Counted from the first letter of the stretch, positions 8,548-17,652 are shown. The stretch: 40,439 nucleotides of DNA from Caldithrix sp. (GCA_014730185.1 WJIP01000034.1:1-40439); one strand, 5' to 3'. Notes: a model not told the origin generated them from the letters alone. Translations and numbers: made by a program.

Positions 8548-9723
8548 ATGGGTGTTCTACTTTTAATAATTGCCGTAATTATTTTTGTCATTGCCGATAT
8601 TATTATCCGGACGGTGTTACGTCGATCCAGAGAAAAACGGCTAAGGCAACAACGCGAAGAAGCATTGGAAAAAAATCTTCGTCTCGACTTCAGTCATGAA
8701 GCCAAAACCCTGAAACGTGTGGAAGTTGATAAACCAAAGGCACGTATTTTGGCAGTAGATGACGAGGAAATAATTCTGGATAGTTTCCGCAAAATTCTTG
8801 TGCTGGAAGGCTATTCAGTCGATACAGTGGAAACCGGTCAGGAGACTTTGGGTCTTATCCAAAAACATCATTATGACTTTTTGTTTGTAGACCTTAAAAT
8901 GCCCGCGATGAACGGAGTGGATGTCTGTAAATCGGCCAAACATCTAAGGCCGGATATTGATGTGATTATTATCACCGGTTATGCATCGGTAGATACGGCC
9001 GTTGAAACCATGAAATATGGGGCAATGGACTATGTGCAGAAACCATTCACCGAGGAAGAACTGGTAGACATGGTTAACAAGTTTGTTATCCGGCGGCAAG
9101 ATCGGATTAAAAAGCAACTTTCCTCTAAGGTTCATATCACTCATATGGATGAAACGGAAAGTACTGACTCGGTTGAATTTGCCATCCCCGGTGGCGTCTT
9201 TATTTCAACAGGACATACGTGGGCACAGGTAATACCTGATGGTTTGGTGCATGTGGGCCTGGATGACTTTGCCCGTAAAATTATCGGCCGCGTTGATAAT
9301 ATCGAAATGCCCAATCTTGGTATGGAAGTAAAACGGGGCGACCTCCTGTTCAGCGCCAAGCAGAACAACACTTCTATACCGTTTCACGCGCCGGTCAGTG
9401 GCAAAGTATCCGAAATCAATAAAGCACTGCTCGATAATCCCGAACGTATACAGGAGAGCCCCTACGACAAAAACTGGATTTGTAAAATTGATGCCAGCGA
9501 TTTGGATACCGAACTGTCAAAATTAAAAATCGGACAGGCAGCCGTTGATTTTTATAATGAAGATATAAAAAGCCTGCACGACTATATCAAACAATCGGTC
9601 ACCAGCACTAAGGATGATGCTGATGTTCCTGCCGATGGTCATGTTTATCTGGGCGAATTGGAAGCGCTTACGGAGAAAGATATTAACGCTATTATCAGTG
9701 ATTTCTTTAAACGCACAGAATAA
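8548..9723 (+). CDS. Membrane-anchored response regulator with a GcvH-like domain
   Basis: The 391-residue protein starts with a hydrophobic helix (about 2-24) and a basic stretch (RRSREKRLRQQR), placing the rest in the cytoplasm at the membrane. The receiver follows (DD at 71-72, acceptor D115 in FVDLKMPAMNG, lysine in VQKPF). The next domain (about 188-320) resembles GcvH: GHTWAQVIPDGLVHVGLDDFARK, then HAPVSGKVSEIN and SPYDKNWICKI. The residue aligned with the lipoyl lysine is asparagine. The last 70 residues are mixed and unrecognised. AAGGAG precedes the ATG. It pairs with the shorter receiver-GcvH protein upstream and sits between the sensor kinase and the Otr-family reductase. A terminator follows. 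Confidence 0.85.
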   Translation: MGVLLLIIAVIIFVIADIIIRTVLRRSREKRLRQQREEALEKNLRLDFSHEAKTLKRVEVDKPKARILAVDDEEIILDSFRKILVLEGYSVDTVETGQETLGLIQKHHYDFLFVDLKMPAMNGVDVCKSAKHLRPDIDVIIITGYASVDTAVETMKYGAMDYVQKPFTEEELVDMVNKFVIRRQDRIKKQLSSKVHITHMDETESTDSVEFAIPGGVFISTGHTWAQVIPDGLVHVGLDDFARKIIGRVDNIEMPNLGMEVKRGDLLFSAKQNNTSIPFHAPVSGKVSEINKALLDNPERIQESPYDKNWICKIDASDLDTELSKLKIGQAAVDFYNEDIKSLHDYIKQSVTSTKDDADVPADGHVYLGELEALTEKDINAIISDFFKRTE

Positions 9724-9744
9724 CATCTTAATTTTGATAAAATC

Positions 9745-9786
9745 AAAAAATCGGGGACTTCCTTATTCGGATGTCCTCGATTTTTT
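9745..9786 (+). terminator. Rho-independent terminator after the receiver-GcvH genes
   Basis: The arms AAAAAATCGGGGAC and GTCCTCGATTTTTT pair with one mismatch around a 14-base loop and end in six T. It separates the sensor/regulator run from the octahaem cytochrome gene, which should therefore have its own promoter. Confidence 0.75.
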
Positions 9787-9880
9787 AATCATAATTGATT
9801 AGATTATAACCAACTTTGGCTGCTACCTATACTATTCAGAAAGTAATCTATTTTTATTAAGCTATAACGCGGAGTTCACT

Positions 9881-11248
9881 ATGTTTAAATCTTTACATAC
9901 AATTTTACTAATAGCCGTTGTGGTTCTGACAATGCCATTGCTTCTACGTAGTCAATCGATGCATCAGGAGGTCTTTCAGCAGCCCTATGATGATCCCAGA
10001 CAAGTTACGGCCATGTGTCTTGAATGCCACGACACAGCTGCGGAAGAAATTATGCAGAATATCCACTGGACATGGGTCAAAACCATTCAGGATATTCCCG
10101 GCCACGAAAATGCCCAAAAAGTGGGCAAAAAAAATCTATTTAACAATTTCTGTATTAATGTAAAGTCCAACTGGCCCCGGTGTACTAGTTGCCACATCGG
10201 ATACGGCTGGAAAGACGAGTCCTTTGACTTTGAAGATGAAAATAATGTGGATTGTCTGGTTTGCCATGACAATACCGCTACCTACAAAAAAACACCAACG
10301 GGGGCGGGCATGCCTGCTGATACCGTTAACTTACAATACGTGGCTCAGAATGTTGGTAATCCGACCCGGGAGAATTGCGGCAAGTGCCACTTTTTCGGCG
10401 GAGGCGGTGAAAACGTAAAACACGGAGACCTTGATTTAGGACTGATCAAACCGGAACGGGATTATGATGTGCATATGGGATCGGGCATGGTTTGTCAGGA
10501 TTGCCACATCACCGAAGCGCATCAAATCAAGGGACAATCCATGGCTGTTTATGCCAGTTCCGGTGATCGTATTTTGTGCACCGACTGTCACGGCAACGAA
10601 CCGCATAATTCGGAGCTTATTAACGGCCATGGAGAAAAAGTTTCCTGTCAAACCTGTCACATCCCACAGTTTGCCAAGGATCAGCCCACTAAAATGTATT
10701 GGGACTGGTCAACCGCCGGCAAAGACAGTTCAGCACCTAAAGATCAATATGGAAAAATGACGTATCATAAAAAAAAGGGCTCGTTTAAATGGGGCAAAAA
10801 CGTCGAGCCCGAATATTACTGGTACGATGGCACTTCGCAACGTTATTTACTGGGTGACACCTTTAAACCGGATGAAGTTGTATCATTGAATCATCCGAAT
10901 GGGCAACTCCGGGATGATCAAAGTAAATTAGTGCCCTTTAAAGTGCACCGCGGAAAGCAGATCTATGACGATCAAAATAATTATCTGATTGTACCTAAGC
11001 TCTACGGTGGTTTCTGGAAACATTATGACTGGGCCAAAGCGGCCGAAGAAGGCATGGAATCGGTTGATCTGGAATACAGTGGATCCTATGCCTTCGTGGA
11101 AACCGAAATGTTCTGGAAAGTGAATCACATGGTCAGCCCGAAAGAACAGGCCCTTAAATGTAACGATTGTCATGGAATGGATTCCCGAATGGACTGGAAA
11201 GCTTTGGGCTATCAAGGCGATCAAATGTATCCCAAAAACAGGGAATAA
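9881..11248 (+). CDS. Octahaem cytochrome c, tetrathionate reductase (Otr) family
   Basis: The 455-residue protein has a Sec signal peptide (LLLRSQS) and eight CXXCH motifs: CLECH, CTSCH, CLVCH, CGKCH, CQDCH, CTDCH, CQTCH and a distal CNDCH. The family blocks CTSCHIGYGWKDESFDF, VDCLVCHDNTATYKK, CGKCHFFGGGGENVKHGDLD and DVHM match Otr of Shewanella. That enzyme reduces tetrathionate, nitrite and hydroxylamine in vitro; its physiological substrate is debated. The long haem-free section between haems 7 and 8 is also typical. GGAG precedes the ATG. Its position after the quinol module and haem sensor suggests it is the terminal reductase that module feeds, acting in the periplasm. Confidence 0.9.
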   Translation: MFKSLHTILLIAVVVLTMPLLLRSQSMHQEVFQQPYDDPRQVTAMCLECHDTAAEEIMQNIHWTWVKTIQDIPGHENAQKVGKKNLFNNFCINVKSNWPRCTSCHIGYGWKDESFDFEDENNVDCLVCHDNTATYKKTPTGAGMPADTVNLQYVAQNVGNPTRENCGKCHFFGGGGENVKHGDLDLGLIKPERDYDVHMGSGMVCQDCHITEAHQIKGQSMAVYASSGDRILCTDCHGNEPHNSELINGHGEKVSCQTCHIPQFAKDQPTKMYWDWSTAGKDSSAPKDQYGKMTYHKKKGSFKWGKNVEPEYYWYDGTSQRYLLGDTFKPDEVVSLNHPNGQLRDDQSKLVPFKVHRGKQIYDDQNNYLIVPKLYGGFWKHYDWAKAAEEGMESVDLEYSGSYAFVETEMFWKVNHMVSPKEQALKCNDCHGMDSRMDWKALGYQGDQMYPKNRE

Positions 11249-11329
11249 TGGGGCCATTCAAAGTGGTTAGTAAGAACATCGTGTTTACACAAACGATATA
11301 AATTAATTACCATTAATGAGAGCAAAGCA

Positions 11330-11662
11330 ATGACTTTTTTATATCTGAATTCCGATAAAATGGGTCACGGTGAACCCCAGCTGGGACGTAAATTGATGGC
11401 TAGTTTTTTAAAGGAATTAGCAGAATCCTCCGTACAGGTGGATATGATCGGTTGTGTGAATGACGGTATCTTTTTGACCACAGAAGGCAGTCCGGTTATT
11501 GACAGCCTGAAAAGAATGAAGGAAGACGGCGCGCAAATTGCCACTTGTGGCACTTGCCTGGATTACCATCAGAGACAGGATAAGTTGTTAATCGGTGATG
11601 TGGGCACAATGGATCAAACCGTCGATATTATGGGTATGGCCGACAAGGTAATTCAGCCATGA
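11330..11662 (+). CDS. DsrE-like protein resembling the C-terminal half of YedF
   Basis: The 110-residue protein matches the DsrE/F-like domain of YedF, a sulphurtransferase-like protein associated with selenium metabolism: LNSDKMGHGEPQLGRKLM near the N-terminus, FLTTEGS in the middle and the cysteine pair in CGTCLDYH. The N-terminal TusA/SirA domain of full-length YedF is absent. YedF-like genes tend to occur in genomes that use selenium, which matters because an in-frame TGA occurs in the cytochrome at 113-1516; the exact function is unproven. The stop overlaps the start of the PIG-L deacetylase gene as ATGA, so the two are translated together. Confidence 0.75.
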   Translation: MTFLYLNSDKMGHGEPQLGRKLMASFLKELAESSVQVDMIGCVNDGIFLTTEGSPVIDSLKRMKEDGAQIATCGTCLDYHQRQDKLLIGDVGTMDQTVDIMGMADKVIQP

Positions 11663-12333
11663 AGACATTCCTTTGCATTGGCGCCCATCCCGATGACATA
11701 GAATTTTCATGCACTGCCACCGCTTACCGCCTGATTCAACAGGGTTATAAAGGACGGTTTGTAATTATGACGAATGGCGAAAATGGTTTTAAAGCCGACC
11801 ATGTACCGCGTGAGGAGCGTGTAGCCATCCGTAAAGAAGAGCAAATGGAGGTAGCGCGGCTGATGGGCATTGATGACGTCATTTTACTGGATTATCAGGA
11901 CGGCTTTCTGCAGTATACCGAAGAATTACGCCGGCAGATCACTACAATTATTAAAGATCACCGTCCGCAAATCGTTTTTTCCTTTGATCCCGCCAACCAG
12001 GAGTTTGATGATATCAACCTCTTTCATCGTGATCATCGCGTTGCCGCGCAAGTGGTGTTCGATGCCTGCTTTGCCGCCAAAAATCTGTGGATGTATCCCG
12101 GTGACAGTCATCGGGTTTCCCAACTATATTTTTACGGCAGCAACAAACCCAATCATTATGAAGACATTACCGATCTGATCGATCAAAAAATGGAATGGTT
12201 AACCTGCCACAAATCGCAATTTCCGGATGTTACCAAACTGGAACGATTTATTAAGGATGAACTCTCTTCCGGCCATCCGGTTTATCGATACAGTGAAGCC
12301 TTTCGGGTCATGCCCATCCGGCAGATTACCTGA
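11659..12333 (+). CDS. PIG-L (LmbE) family deacetylase
   Basis: The 224-residue protein has the signature AHPDD near its N-terminus (residues 9-13), which supplies zinc ligands and catalytic Asp, plus a later HRDHR motif with the third ligand. The family removes N-acetyl groups from sugar conjugates (GlcNAc-PI, GlcNAc-malate in bacillithiol synthesis, mycothiol precursors, chitobiose). No bacillithiol partner gene is visible nearby, so the substrate is open. It is translationally coupled to the YedF-like gene by a four-base overlap and is probably cytoplasmic. Confidence 0.85.
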   Translation: MKTFLCIGAHPDDIEFSCTATAYRLIQQGYKGRFVIMTNGENGFKADHVPREERVAIRKEEQMEVARLMGIDDVILLDYQDGFLQYTEELRRQITTIIKDHRPQIVFSFDPANQEFDDINLFHRDHRVAAQVVFDACFAAKNLWMYPGDSHRVSQLYFYGSNKPNHYEDITDLIDQKMEWLTCHKSQFPDVTKLERFIKDELSSGHPVYRYSEAFRVMPIRQIT

Positions 12334-12574
12334 CATCTTTTCCCTCAGTACTGCTAAAGATTTTTTTATCAAGAAATGTGGCGAAAATGTATGAAGGTGA
12401 TGAAACACATCAGTCAATGAATCCGGTTAACCGCAAAACCCCTTGCAAATAGCCCTACTATCAATTTATAAGCTTCAAATCATGTAATATGCCTCTGTTT
12501 TACCGCGCAGTTGCATTTTAAATGCCGAATGCCTATAATTTCACGCGATGTTTATAGACATGGGAGACAAGGTT

Positions 12575-12667
12575 ATGATCGGTTTTTTTATCATGATGTT
12601 TATTGTACCCGTTGCTATTATTGTTTTTGCATTTATGCTCGCTAACCGCAAAAAGGAGGCTATGTAA
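12575..12667 (+). CDS. Symporter small accessory protein (30 residues)
   Basis: A tiny frame encodes a single membrane helix (MIGFFIMMFIVPVAIIVFAF) followed by a basic tail (NRKKEAM). GGGAGACAAGG lies upstream. Its stop overlaps the symporter start as TAATG, and the symporter's Shine-Dalgarno AAGGAGG lies inside it. Very short one-helix proteins in this position are known as small accessory proteins of SSS symporters. It probably assembles with the transporter in the inner membrane. Confidence 0.75.
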   Translation: MIGFFIMMFIVPVAIIVFAFMLANRKKEAM

Positions 12668-14157
12668 TGCCGGAAGGAGTTGCTGTTGATGTTCATGCGG
12701 ATATTTACAGCGTGAGTGCTTTTATAGGCTATTTATTACTTGTAAGCACCATCGGAATTTACGCCACCCGTTTTTCCTCGGCCGGTATCAGTGAATATTT
12801 TATCGGCGGTCGAAAAATGAACCGTTTTGTGGTGGCCCTCTCCGCCGTCGTATCCGGACGCAGCTCCTGGCTGCTTCTTGGGGTAACCGGTATGGCCTAC
12901 AAAATGGGACCATCGGCTGTGTGGGCGGTCATCGGATATATTATGGTGGAATTGCTACTCTTTCTATTTTATGCCCGGCGACTGCGCAAATTTAGCGAAA
13001 CTTATGATTGCATTACCCTGGCCGATTTTTTTGCCCAACGCTTTGGTGACCGTAACGGCAGTTTGCGCAGTGTCTTAGCCCTCGTAATGATGATTTTTAT
13101 GATCAGTTATGTTTCCGCTCAGTTTGTAGGCGGCGGTAAAGCCTTCGCCGCCAGTTTCGGCATCGAACAAACTTACGGTATTTTCCTGACAGCGGGTATT
13201 GTGCTTGTCTATACCATTCTAGGTGGATTTTTAGCCGTCAGTTTAACCGATATGTTTCAGGCTATTTTTATGATTCTGGCTCTGGTCATTCTGCCGATAA
13301 TTGCTATTGCGGACAAAGGTGGTCTTATGGTTGTACTCAATGAATTGACTGCCCTGGAAGCCGGTTATATTGACCCCTTCGCCCTTTCAATCGGTGCCGG
13401 TATAGGTTTTTTAGGTATCGGATTAGGGTCACCGGGTAATCCGCACATTATCGCCCGATACATGTCCATCAATGATCCCGAACAATTGCGTTTTTCCGCT
13501 ATCATCGGCACAATATGGAACGTTTTTATGGCCTGGGGGGCATTATTTATCGGTATTGCAGGACGCGCTTATTTTCCGGATGTTAATGCTTTACCGGGCG
13601 CCGACACCGAAAACCTGTATCCGGTATTAGCCCAATTACATTTGCATCCCATTTTATTTGGTATTGTTGTCGCTTCCATTTTTGCCGCCATTATGTCCAC
13701 CGCCGATTCCCAGTTATTGGTGGCCGCTTCCAGCATTATCCGTGATATTTATGAAAAAGTCCTTAACCAAGGTAAAACGCTGCCACAAAAGAAACTGGTA
13801 TTGTACAGCCGCATAACCGTTTTTATACTGGTCATACTTTCCCTTATTTTGGGTATGCTGGCCAAACAGATTGTCTTTTGGCTGGTTTTGTTCGCATGGG
13901 CCGGTCTGGGAGCTTCCATCGGTCCCACATCCATACTGGCCCTGTTCTGGCGGGGTACTAGCAGGGCAGGCATCTTCGCGGGACTGATAACAGGCACGGT
14001 GGTCACTATTATTTGGTACAACATACCTGCACTGAAAGAATTTATCTATGAATTGGTACCCGCTTTTCTGTTGAGTTTACTGGCTGTTATTATTGTCAGC
14101 CGCATCACAAAAAAGCCCGCTGGTATCGATGAACAATTTGATGTGATGACAAAGTAA
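12667..14157 (+). CDS. Sodium:solute symporter (SSS family)
   Basis: The 496-residue inner-membrane protein has about 13 helices and the PutP/PanF-type pattern: EYFIGGRKMNRFVVALSAVV after helix 1, the GSPGNPHIIARYMS segment, and FAAIMSTADSQLLVAASSI, which carries the Na2-site Ser/Asp region. The family couples Na+ entry to uptake of proline, other amino acids, organic acids or sugars; the substrate cannot be read. The start overlaps the small accessory gene by one base, implying coupling. No substrate enzyme is adjacent. Confidence 0.9.
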   Translation: MPEGVAVDVHADIYSVSAFIGYLLLVSTIGIYATRFSSAGISEYFIGGRKMNRFVVALSAVVSGRSSWLLLGVTGMAYKMGPSAVWAVIGYIMVELLLFLFYARRLRKFSETYDCITLADFFAQRFGDRNGSLRSVLALVMMIFMISYVSAQFVGGGKAFAASFGIEQTYGIFLTAGIVLVYTILGGFLAVSLTDMFQAIFMILALVILPIIAIADKGGLMVVLNELTALEAGYIDPFALSIGAGIGFLGIGLGSPGNPHIIARYMSINDPEQLRFSAIIGTIWNVFMAWGALFIGIAGRAYFPDVNALPGADTENLYPVLAQLHLHPILFGIVVASIFAAIMSTADSQLLVAASSIIRDIYEKVLNQGKTLPQKKLVLYSRITVFILVILSLILGMLAKQIVFWLVLFAWAGLGASIGPTSILALFWRGTSRAGIFAGLITGTVVTIIWYNIPALKEFIYELVPAFLLSLLAVIIVSRITKKPAGIDEQFDVMTK

Positions 14158-14174
14158 ACGGAAATAGTTCCGTT
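14157..14174. terminator. Short hairpin after the symporter gene
   Basis: AACGGAA-ATAG-TTCCGTT is a perfect seven-base stem starting at the last base of the symporter stop. No T-run follows, so it is at best a weak terminator or an mRNA-end stabilising hairpin. Confidence 0.3.
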
Positions 14175-14257
14175 AAATAGCGTTGAGCACTAAAATAGAA
14201 TCGCATAAGAATTAAACTCGTAACCCGTCATTGAATCATGAATAATGAGAACGGATT

Positions 14258-15373
14258 GTGAATAAACTATCTGATACGGTTTCAACACGCCTCGAAGCGG
14301 TCAAACTGGTTTATAGCCGGCATCACAAATGGGTGCCGGTTGTGTCTTTTGTAGCCGGATTCACCTGGGATACTCTTACCCTTACCCGTATCGATTTATT
14401 TATCGATAATTTAATACTTTTTGTCTATCTGGCAATGCTGGCATTGACCATTACAATACAAAATTTATTACAATATGAAAAGATAAACGTACCACGAATT
14501 AAAAAATATGAACACTGGCTACCGATCATCATTCAGTTTTTTATCGGTGGATTGTTCAGCAGCTATGTGGTTTTCTATTTCCAAAGCGCATCTCTGTCCA
14601 AAGACTGGCTCTTTTTAGGCTTGTTGCTCATCGTATTCGTGGGTAATGAGTTTATAGAGAGTAAACTGACGTCACTCAAGTTTCAGTTCGTTTTGTTTTT
14701 TCTGGCTGCGTTCTCCTTTTTCATATTTTTCATACCCATTGTATTAAAACATATGAATAGTTGGGTATTCACCTTGAGCGGACTGGTGACCATGGCATTC
14801 GCGGGGGGACTGCTGTATCTGATCTACAAGCTGGCGGATGCCAAAGATAACCGGCATTTTCAGAAACTTGCAGGGATTCTTGCCATTCTGTTTATTGTCG
14901 TTAATCTTTTATATCATCTGAACTGGATACCACCGGTACCTCTCTCAGTAAAAGATAGCGGCATTTATAATCATGTGCAACGGGTGGGCCAACAATATGT
15001 TCTAAAGTACCAGAAAGGAGCCTGGTACCAATTGTTTAAAGATTCTACGGAGGAATATCAATACAGTGCCGGCGACTCGGTGTTTTGTTTTGCGGCCGTT
15101 TTTGCCCCCACCCATTTGGATAAAGGGATTGTGCACCATTGGCAATATTATAATACAAAAACCGACCAATGGCAGACGACCGATCGCCTAGATTATGTGG
15201 TTCAAGGAGGCCGGGATGGAGGATATCGGGGTTATACGTATAAAACCAACATTATGCCCGGCCGATGGCGGGTTGATATTCAGACGGATCATCAAAAATT
15301 GCTAAGTCGGTTAAACTTTACCGTAGTTAAAACCAATCATCGGTCACTAGAGCTGAAAACCATATATCGCTGA
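14258..15373 (+). CDS. DUF2914 domain membrane protein
   Basis: The 371-residue protein starts at GTG. The N-terminal two thirds contain about seven hydrophobic helices. The C-terminal 120 residues match DUF2914: IVHHWQYYN, a Gly-rich GGRDGGYRGYTYK block and PGRWRVDIQT. This domain occurs alone in periplasmic proteins or fused to membrane domains as here; its function is unknown. It is followed after 9 bases by an EamA transporter gene, so they are probably co-transcribed. Confidence 0.75.
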   Translation: MNKLSDTVSTRLEAVKLVYSRHHKWVPVVSFVAGFTWDTLTLTRIDLFIDNLILFVYLAMLALTITIQNLLQYEKINVPRIKKYEHWLPIIIQFFIGGLFSSYVVFYFQSASLSKDWLFLGLLLIVFVGNEFIESKLTSLKFQFVLFFLAAFSFFIFFIPIVLKHMNSWVFTLSGLVTMAFAGGLLYLIYKLADAKDNRHFQKLAGILAILFIVVNLLYHLNWIPPVPLSVKDSGIYNHVQRVGQQYVLKYQKGAWYQLFKDSTEEYQYSAGDSVFCFAAVFAPTHLDKGIVHHWQYYNTKTDQWQTTDRLDYVVQGGRDGGYRGYTYKTNIMPGRWRVDIQTDHQKLLSRLNFTVVKTNHRSLELKTIYR

Positions 15374-15382
15374 GAGATTTAG

Positions 15383-16228
15383 ATGTTAGCACTTATATTA
15401 ACTATTGCTTGTTCCACTTCCATTGCATTAATTTTAAAATCCAATGCCGTTAACAAGGGTAATGCACTTATTTTGCTGATGGGCAACTATTTAATGGCGG
15501 CTATAATTGGTTTCATTTTTGTGGTTTTTTCACCAAAGGCTACCTGTTCCGTACCCACCTTAATTTTTGGCGCTCTGCTGGCCTTTATGTTTGTCTTTGC
15601 CTTTTTCGCCTTCGCCAAAGCGGTCCATGCTGCGGGAACCGCCTTATCAACGGTAAGTGCCCGTTTATCGGTGGTGGTACCCATCGTATTATCCATCATC
15701 ATTTATCACGAATTGCCCAATGAATGGCAATTGGGTGGATTTTTCTTTACGATCGTCACCATTATTGCTTTTTATTTTTCTCTGAAACGGTTGCGGAGTG
15801 CGGAACCGCTCAGTATTATGGACTATTTCTTTTTATTCGCAGTGCTGGCCGGTATCGGATTCAATGATTTCTGCATGAAAGTGTTTCAACACTGGCGCCC
15901 CTTATCCGAAAAGGCCCTTTTTTTATTTACCATATTTTTATTCGCTTTTATTTATTCGGCGGCCTATGTCAGAATTAAGCGTATTCCATTGGAACAAAAG
16001 ACACTTATAAGAGGTAGCGTTCTCGGTATACCTAATATTTTCAGCAGTTATTTTCTGTTGGCTGCTCTGGATCAACTGCCGGCTATTGTAGTCTATCCGG
16101 TGATCAATATCGGTATAATTTTGTTAACCACTCTGCTGGCCGCCTTGATCTGGAAGGAACGATTAAACTCAGCCGGCATAGTGGCATTAATTACAGGCAC
16201 AACGGCCATTGTATTGCTCAGTTTATAA
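15383..16228 (+). CDS. EamA/DMT-family transporter
   Basis: The 281-residue protein has ten hydrophobic helices arranged as two five-helix halves, the drug/metabolite transporter layout; FFAFAKAVHAAGTALSTVSA and the matching second-half segment LAALDQLPAIVVYPVINIG are the usual half-ending helices. GAGAG precedes the ATG. Its substrate cannot be told from sequence. Genes of this family often export amino acids or nucleoside-like metabolites. Confidence 0.8.
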   Translation: MLALILTIACSTSIALILKSNAVNKGNALILLMGNYLMAAIIGFIFVVFSPKATCSVPTLIFGALLAFMFVFAFFAFAKAVHAAGTALSTVSARLSVVVPIVLSIIIYHELPNEWQLGGFFFTIVTIIAFYFSLKRLRSAEPLSIMDYFFLFAVLAGIGFNDFCMKVFQHWRPLSEKALFLFTIFLFAFIYSAAYVRIKRIPLEQKTLIRGSVLGIPNIFSSYFLLAALDQLPAIVVYPVINIGIILLTTLLAALIWKERLNSAGIVALITGTTAIVLLSL

Positions 16229-16367
16229 AACGAATGATTTCATAATACAATTTGGTCGGTAATTTTCTTCTGTAACATTTTGATATTAAATTACGTAAGT
16301 TTCAAGTCGGAACGAACATTTTTGGTAACTAATGTACCACCTGGTTTAATAAGCTTACAACATTGAT

Positions 16368-17480
16368 ATGATGCCCAATAACCATAATGCAAAAGACCCC
16401 CGTTTACGAGATGTTTTCAGGGATGACTTTAAACAACGGCGCACCATTTTCAGCAGCATCCGGCAAGACTATCGTGAGCTGAAAACTTACTTTTTAAGTG
16501 ATGAGAAAAAAGAACGGCTACGTAAAATGAGCTGGTTTCGCCGTTGGTTTGTCATGGCCTGGTGGTTGTTAAAAACCCTCTTTCTTAATCTGCCCCCTGC
16601 CCGCCGTATACTACTGCTCATAGGACTTGTATTATTTCTGGCCGGTGATACGGTTATTGTCGGTGATGCAAACGTGAATGTGCAGAGCAACGATTCCATT
16701 TTAGCCCCCTTACTGCTTTTATTTGTTTTGATGCTGGAGCTGAAGGATAAATTACTGGCAAAAAACGAATTATTAGCCGGACGAAAAGTTCAGGAAGCCC
16801 TGACACCCAAACCTGACCCTAGTATTCCCGGATGGGACATCTACATTTACAATCAACCGGCAATCGAAATCGGCGGCGATTTAGTGGATTATCTGCAACT
16901 GGATGAATCCCACTTTGGTTTTGCCCTTGGCGATGTGGCCGGCAAGGGACTCAGCGCTGCACTGTTGATGGCTAAACTTCAAGCGACATTACATGCTCTG
17001 GTGCTCGACCGGCCGCACATTGAAGCACTGGGCAAAAAATTGAATACAATTTTTCACCGGGAAATACCCTCCAATCGTTTTGCCAGTTTATTGTATCTGG
17101 AGCTTACGGCCAACCAGGGTAAAGTGCCATTCTTTAATGCCGGTCATTTACCCCCCTTTGTCATTCAAAACGGACAAATAACTGAGTTACCTCAGGGTAA
17201 TCCCGCTCTGGGCATGGTTGCGGATGCTCGATATACCGAGCAAAACATTCAACTCACGGCCGGTGATTGCATCCTGATATATTCCGACGGCATCACAGAA
17301 GCTCAGAATGATGCAAGAGCATTGTATGGTGAAGAACGTTTAAAACACTTTTTGACCGGTATTCAAAATCGTCCGGCAAAAAGAATGGTGGAAGGCATTG
17401 TTGATGATGTGCAGCGATTTCGGGGAGACACGCTGCCATCCGACGATATTTCCATACTTATTCTTAAATACAAAGGATAA
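16368..17480 (+). CDS. Membrane-bound PP2C/SpoIIE-type serine/threonine phosphatase
   Basis: The 370-residue protein has a basic N-terminus, two hydrophobic helices (about 55-125) and a C-terminal RsbU/SpoIIE phosphatase domain. Metal-binding motifs are present: EIGGDLVDYL, LGDVAGKGLSAALLMAKLQ, NAGHLPPFV, YSDGITEAQND and PSDDISILIL. Relatives dephosphorylate anti-sigma-factor antagonists in partner-switching pathways. No antagonist or anti-sigma kinase is adjacent, so its target is elsewhere. No extracellular sensor domain is evident; the helices may simply anchor it. The ATG at 16368 lacks a good Shine-Dalgarno, and the adjacent ATG at 16371 is equally possible. Confidence 0.85.
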   Translation: MMPNNHNAKDPRLRDVFRDDFKQRRTIFSSIRQDYRELKTYFLSDEKKERLRKMSWFRRWFVMAWWLLKTLFLNLPPARRILLLIGLVLFLAGDTVIVGDANVNVQSNDSILAPLLLLFVLMLELKDKLLAKNELLAGRKVQEALTPKPDPSIPGWDIYIYNQPAIEIGGDLVDYLQLDESHFGFALGDVAGKGLSAALLMAKLQATLHALVLDRPHIEALGKKLNTIFHREIPSNRFASLLYLELTANQGKVPFFNAGHLPPFVIQNGQITELPQGNPALGMVADARYTEQNIQLTAGDCILIYSDGITEAQNDARALYGEERLKHFLTGIQNRPAKRMVEGIVDDVQRFRGDTLPSDDISILILKYKG

Positions 17481-17652
17481 TTTTCATTCGAATTCAATAC
17501 ACAAGTTGATTAAATTATAGATTTAAGCAGGCGCTGCCCGCTAAGTGAAATTTAAAATAGGCGGTAATTTTTGGGCTTTGATCAATTAAACTACAGGCAT
17601 TTTATCCGCTTGCACCAAACTAATCTATAAATACATTAATAAGGAGTTATTC

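Noticed and set aside
17606-17625. AGGCA...TTGCA resembling a sigma-54 promoter before the peptidase gene
   Set aside because: The spacer between the two boxes is nine instead of five bases, which sigma-54 does not tolerate.
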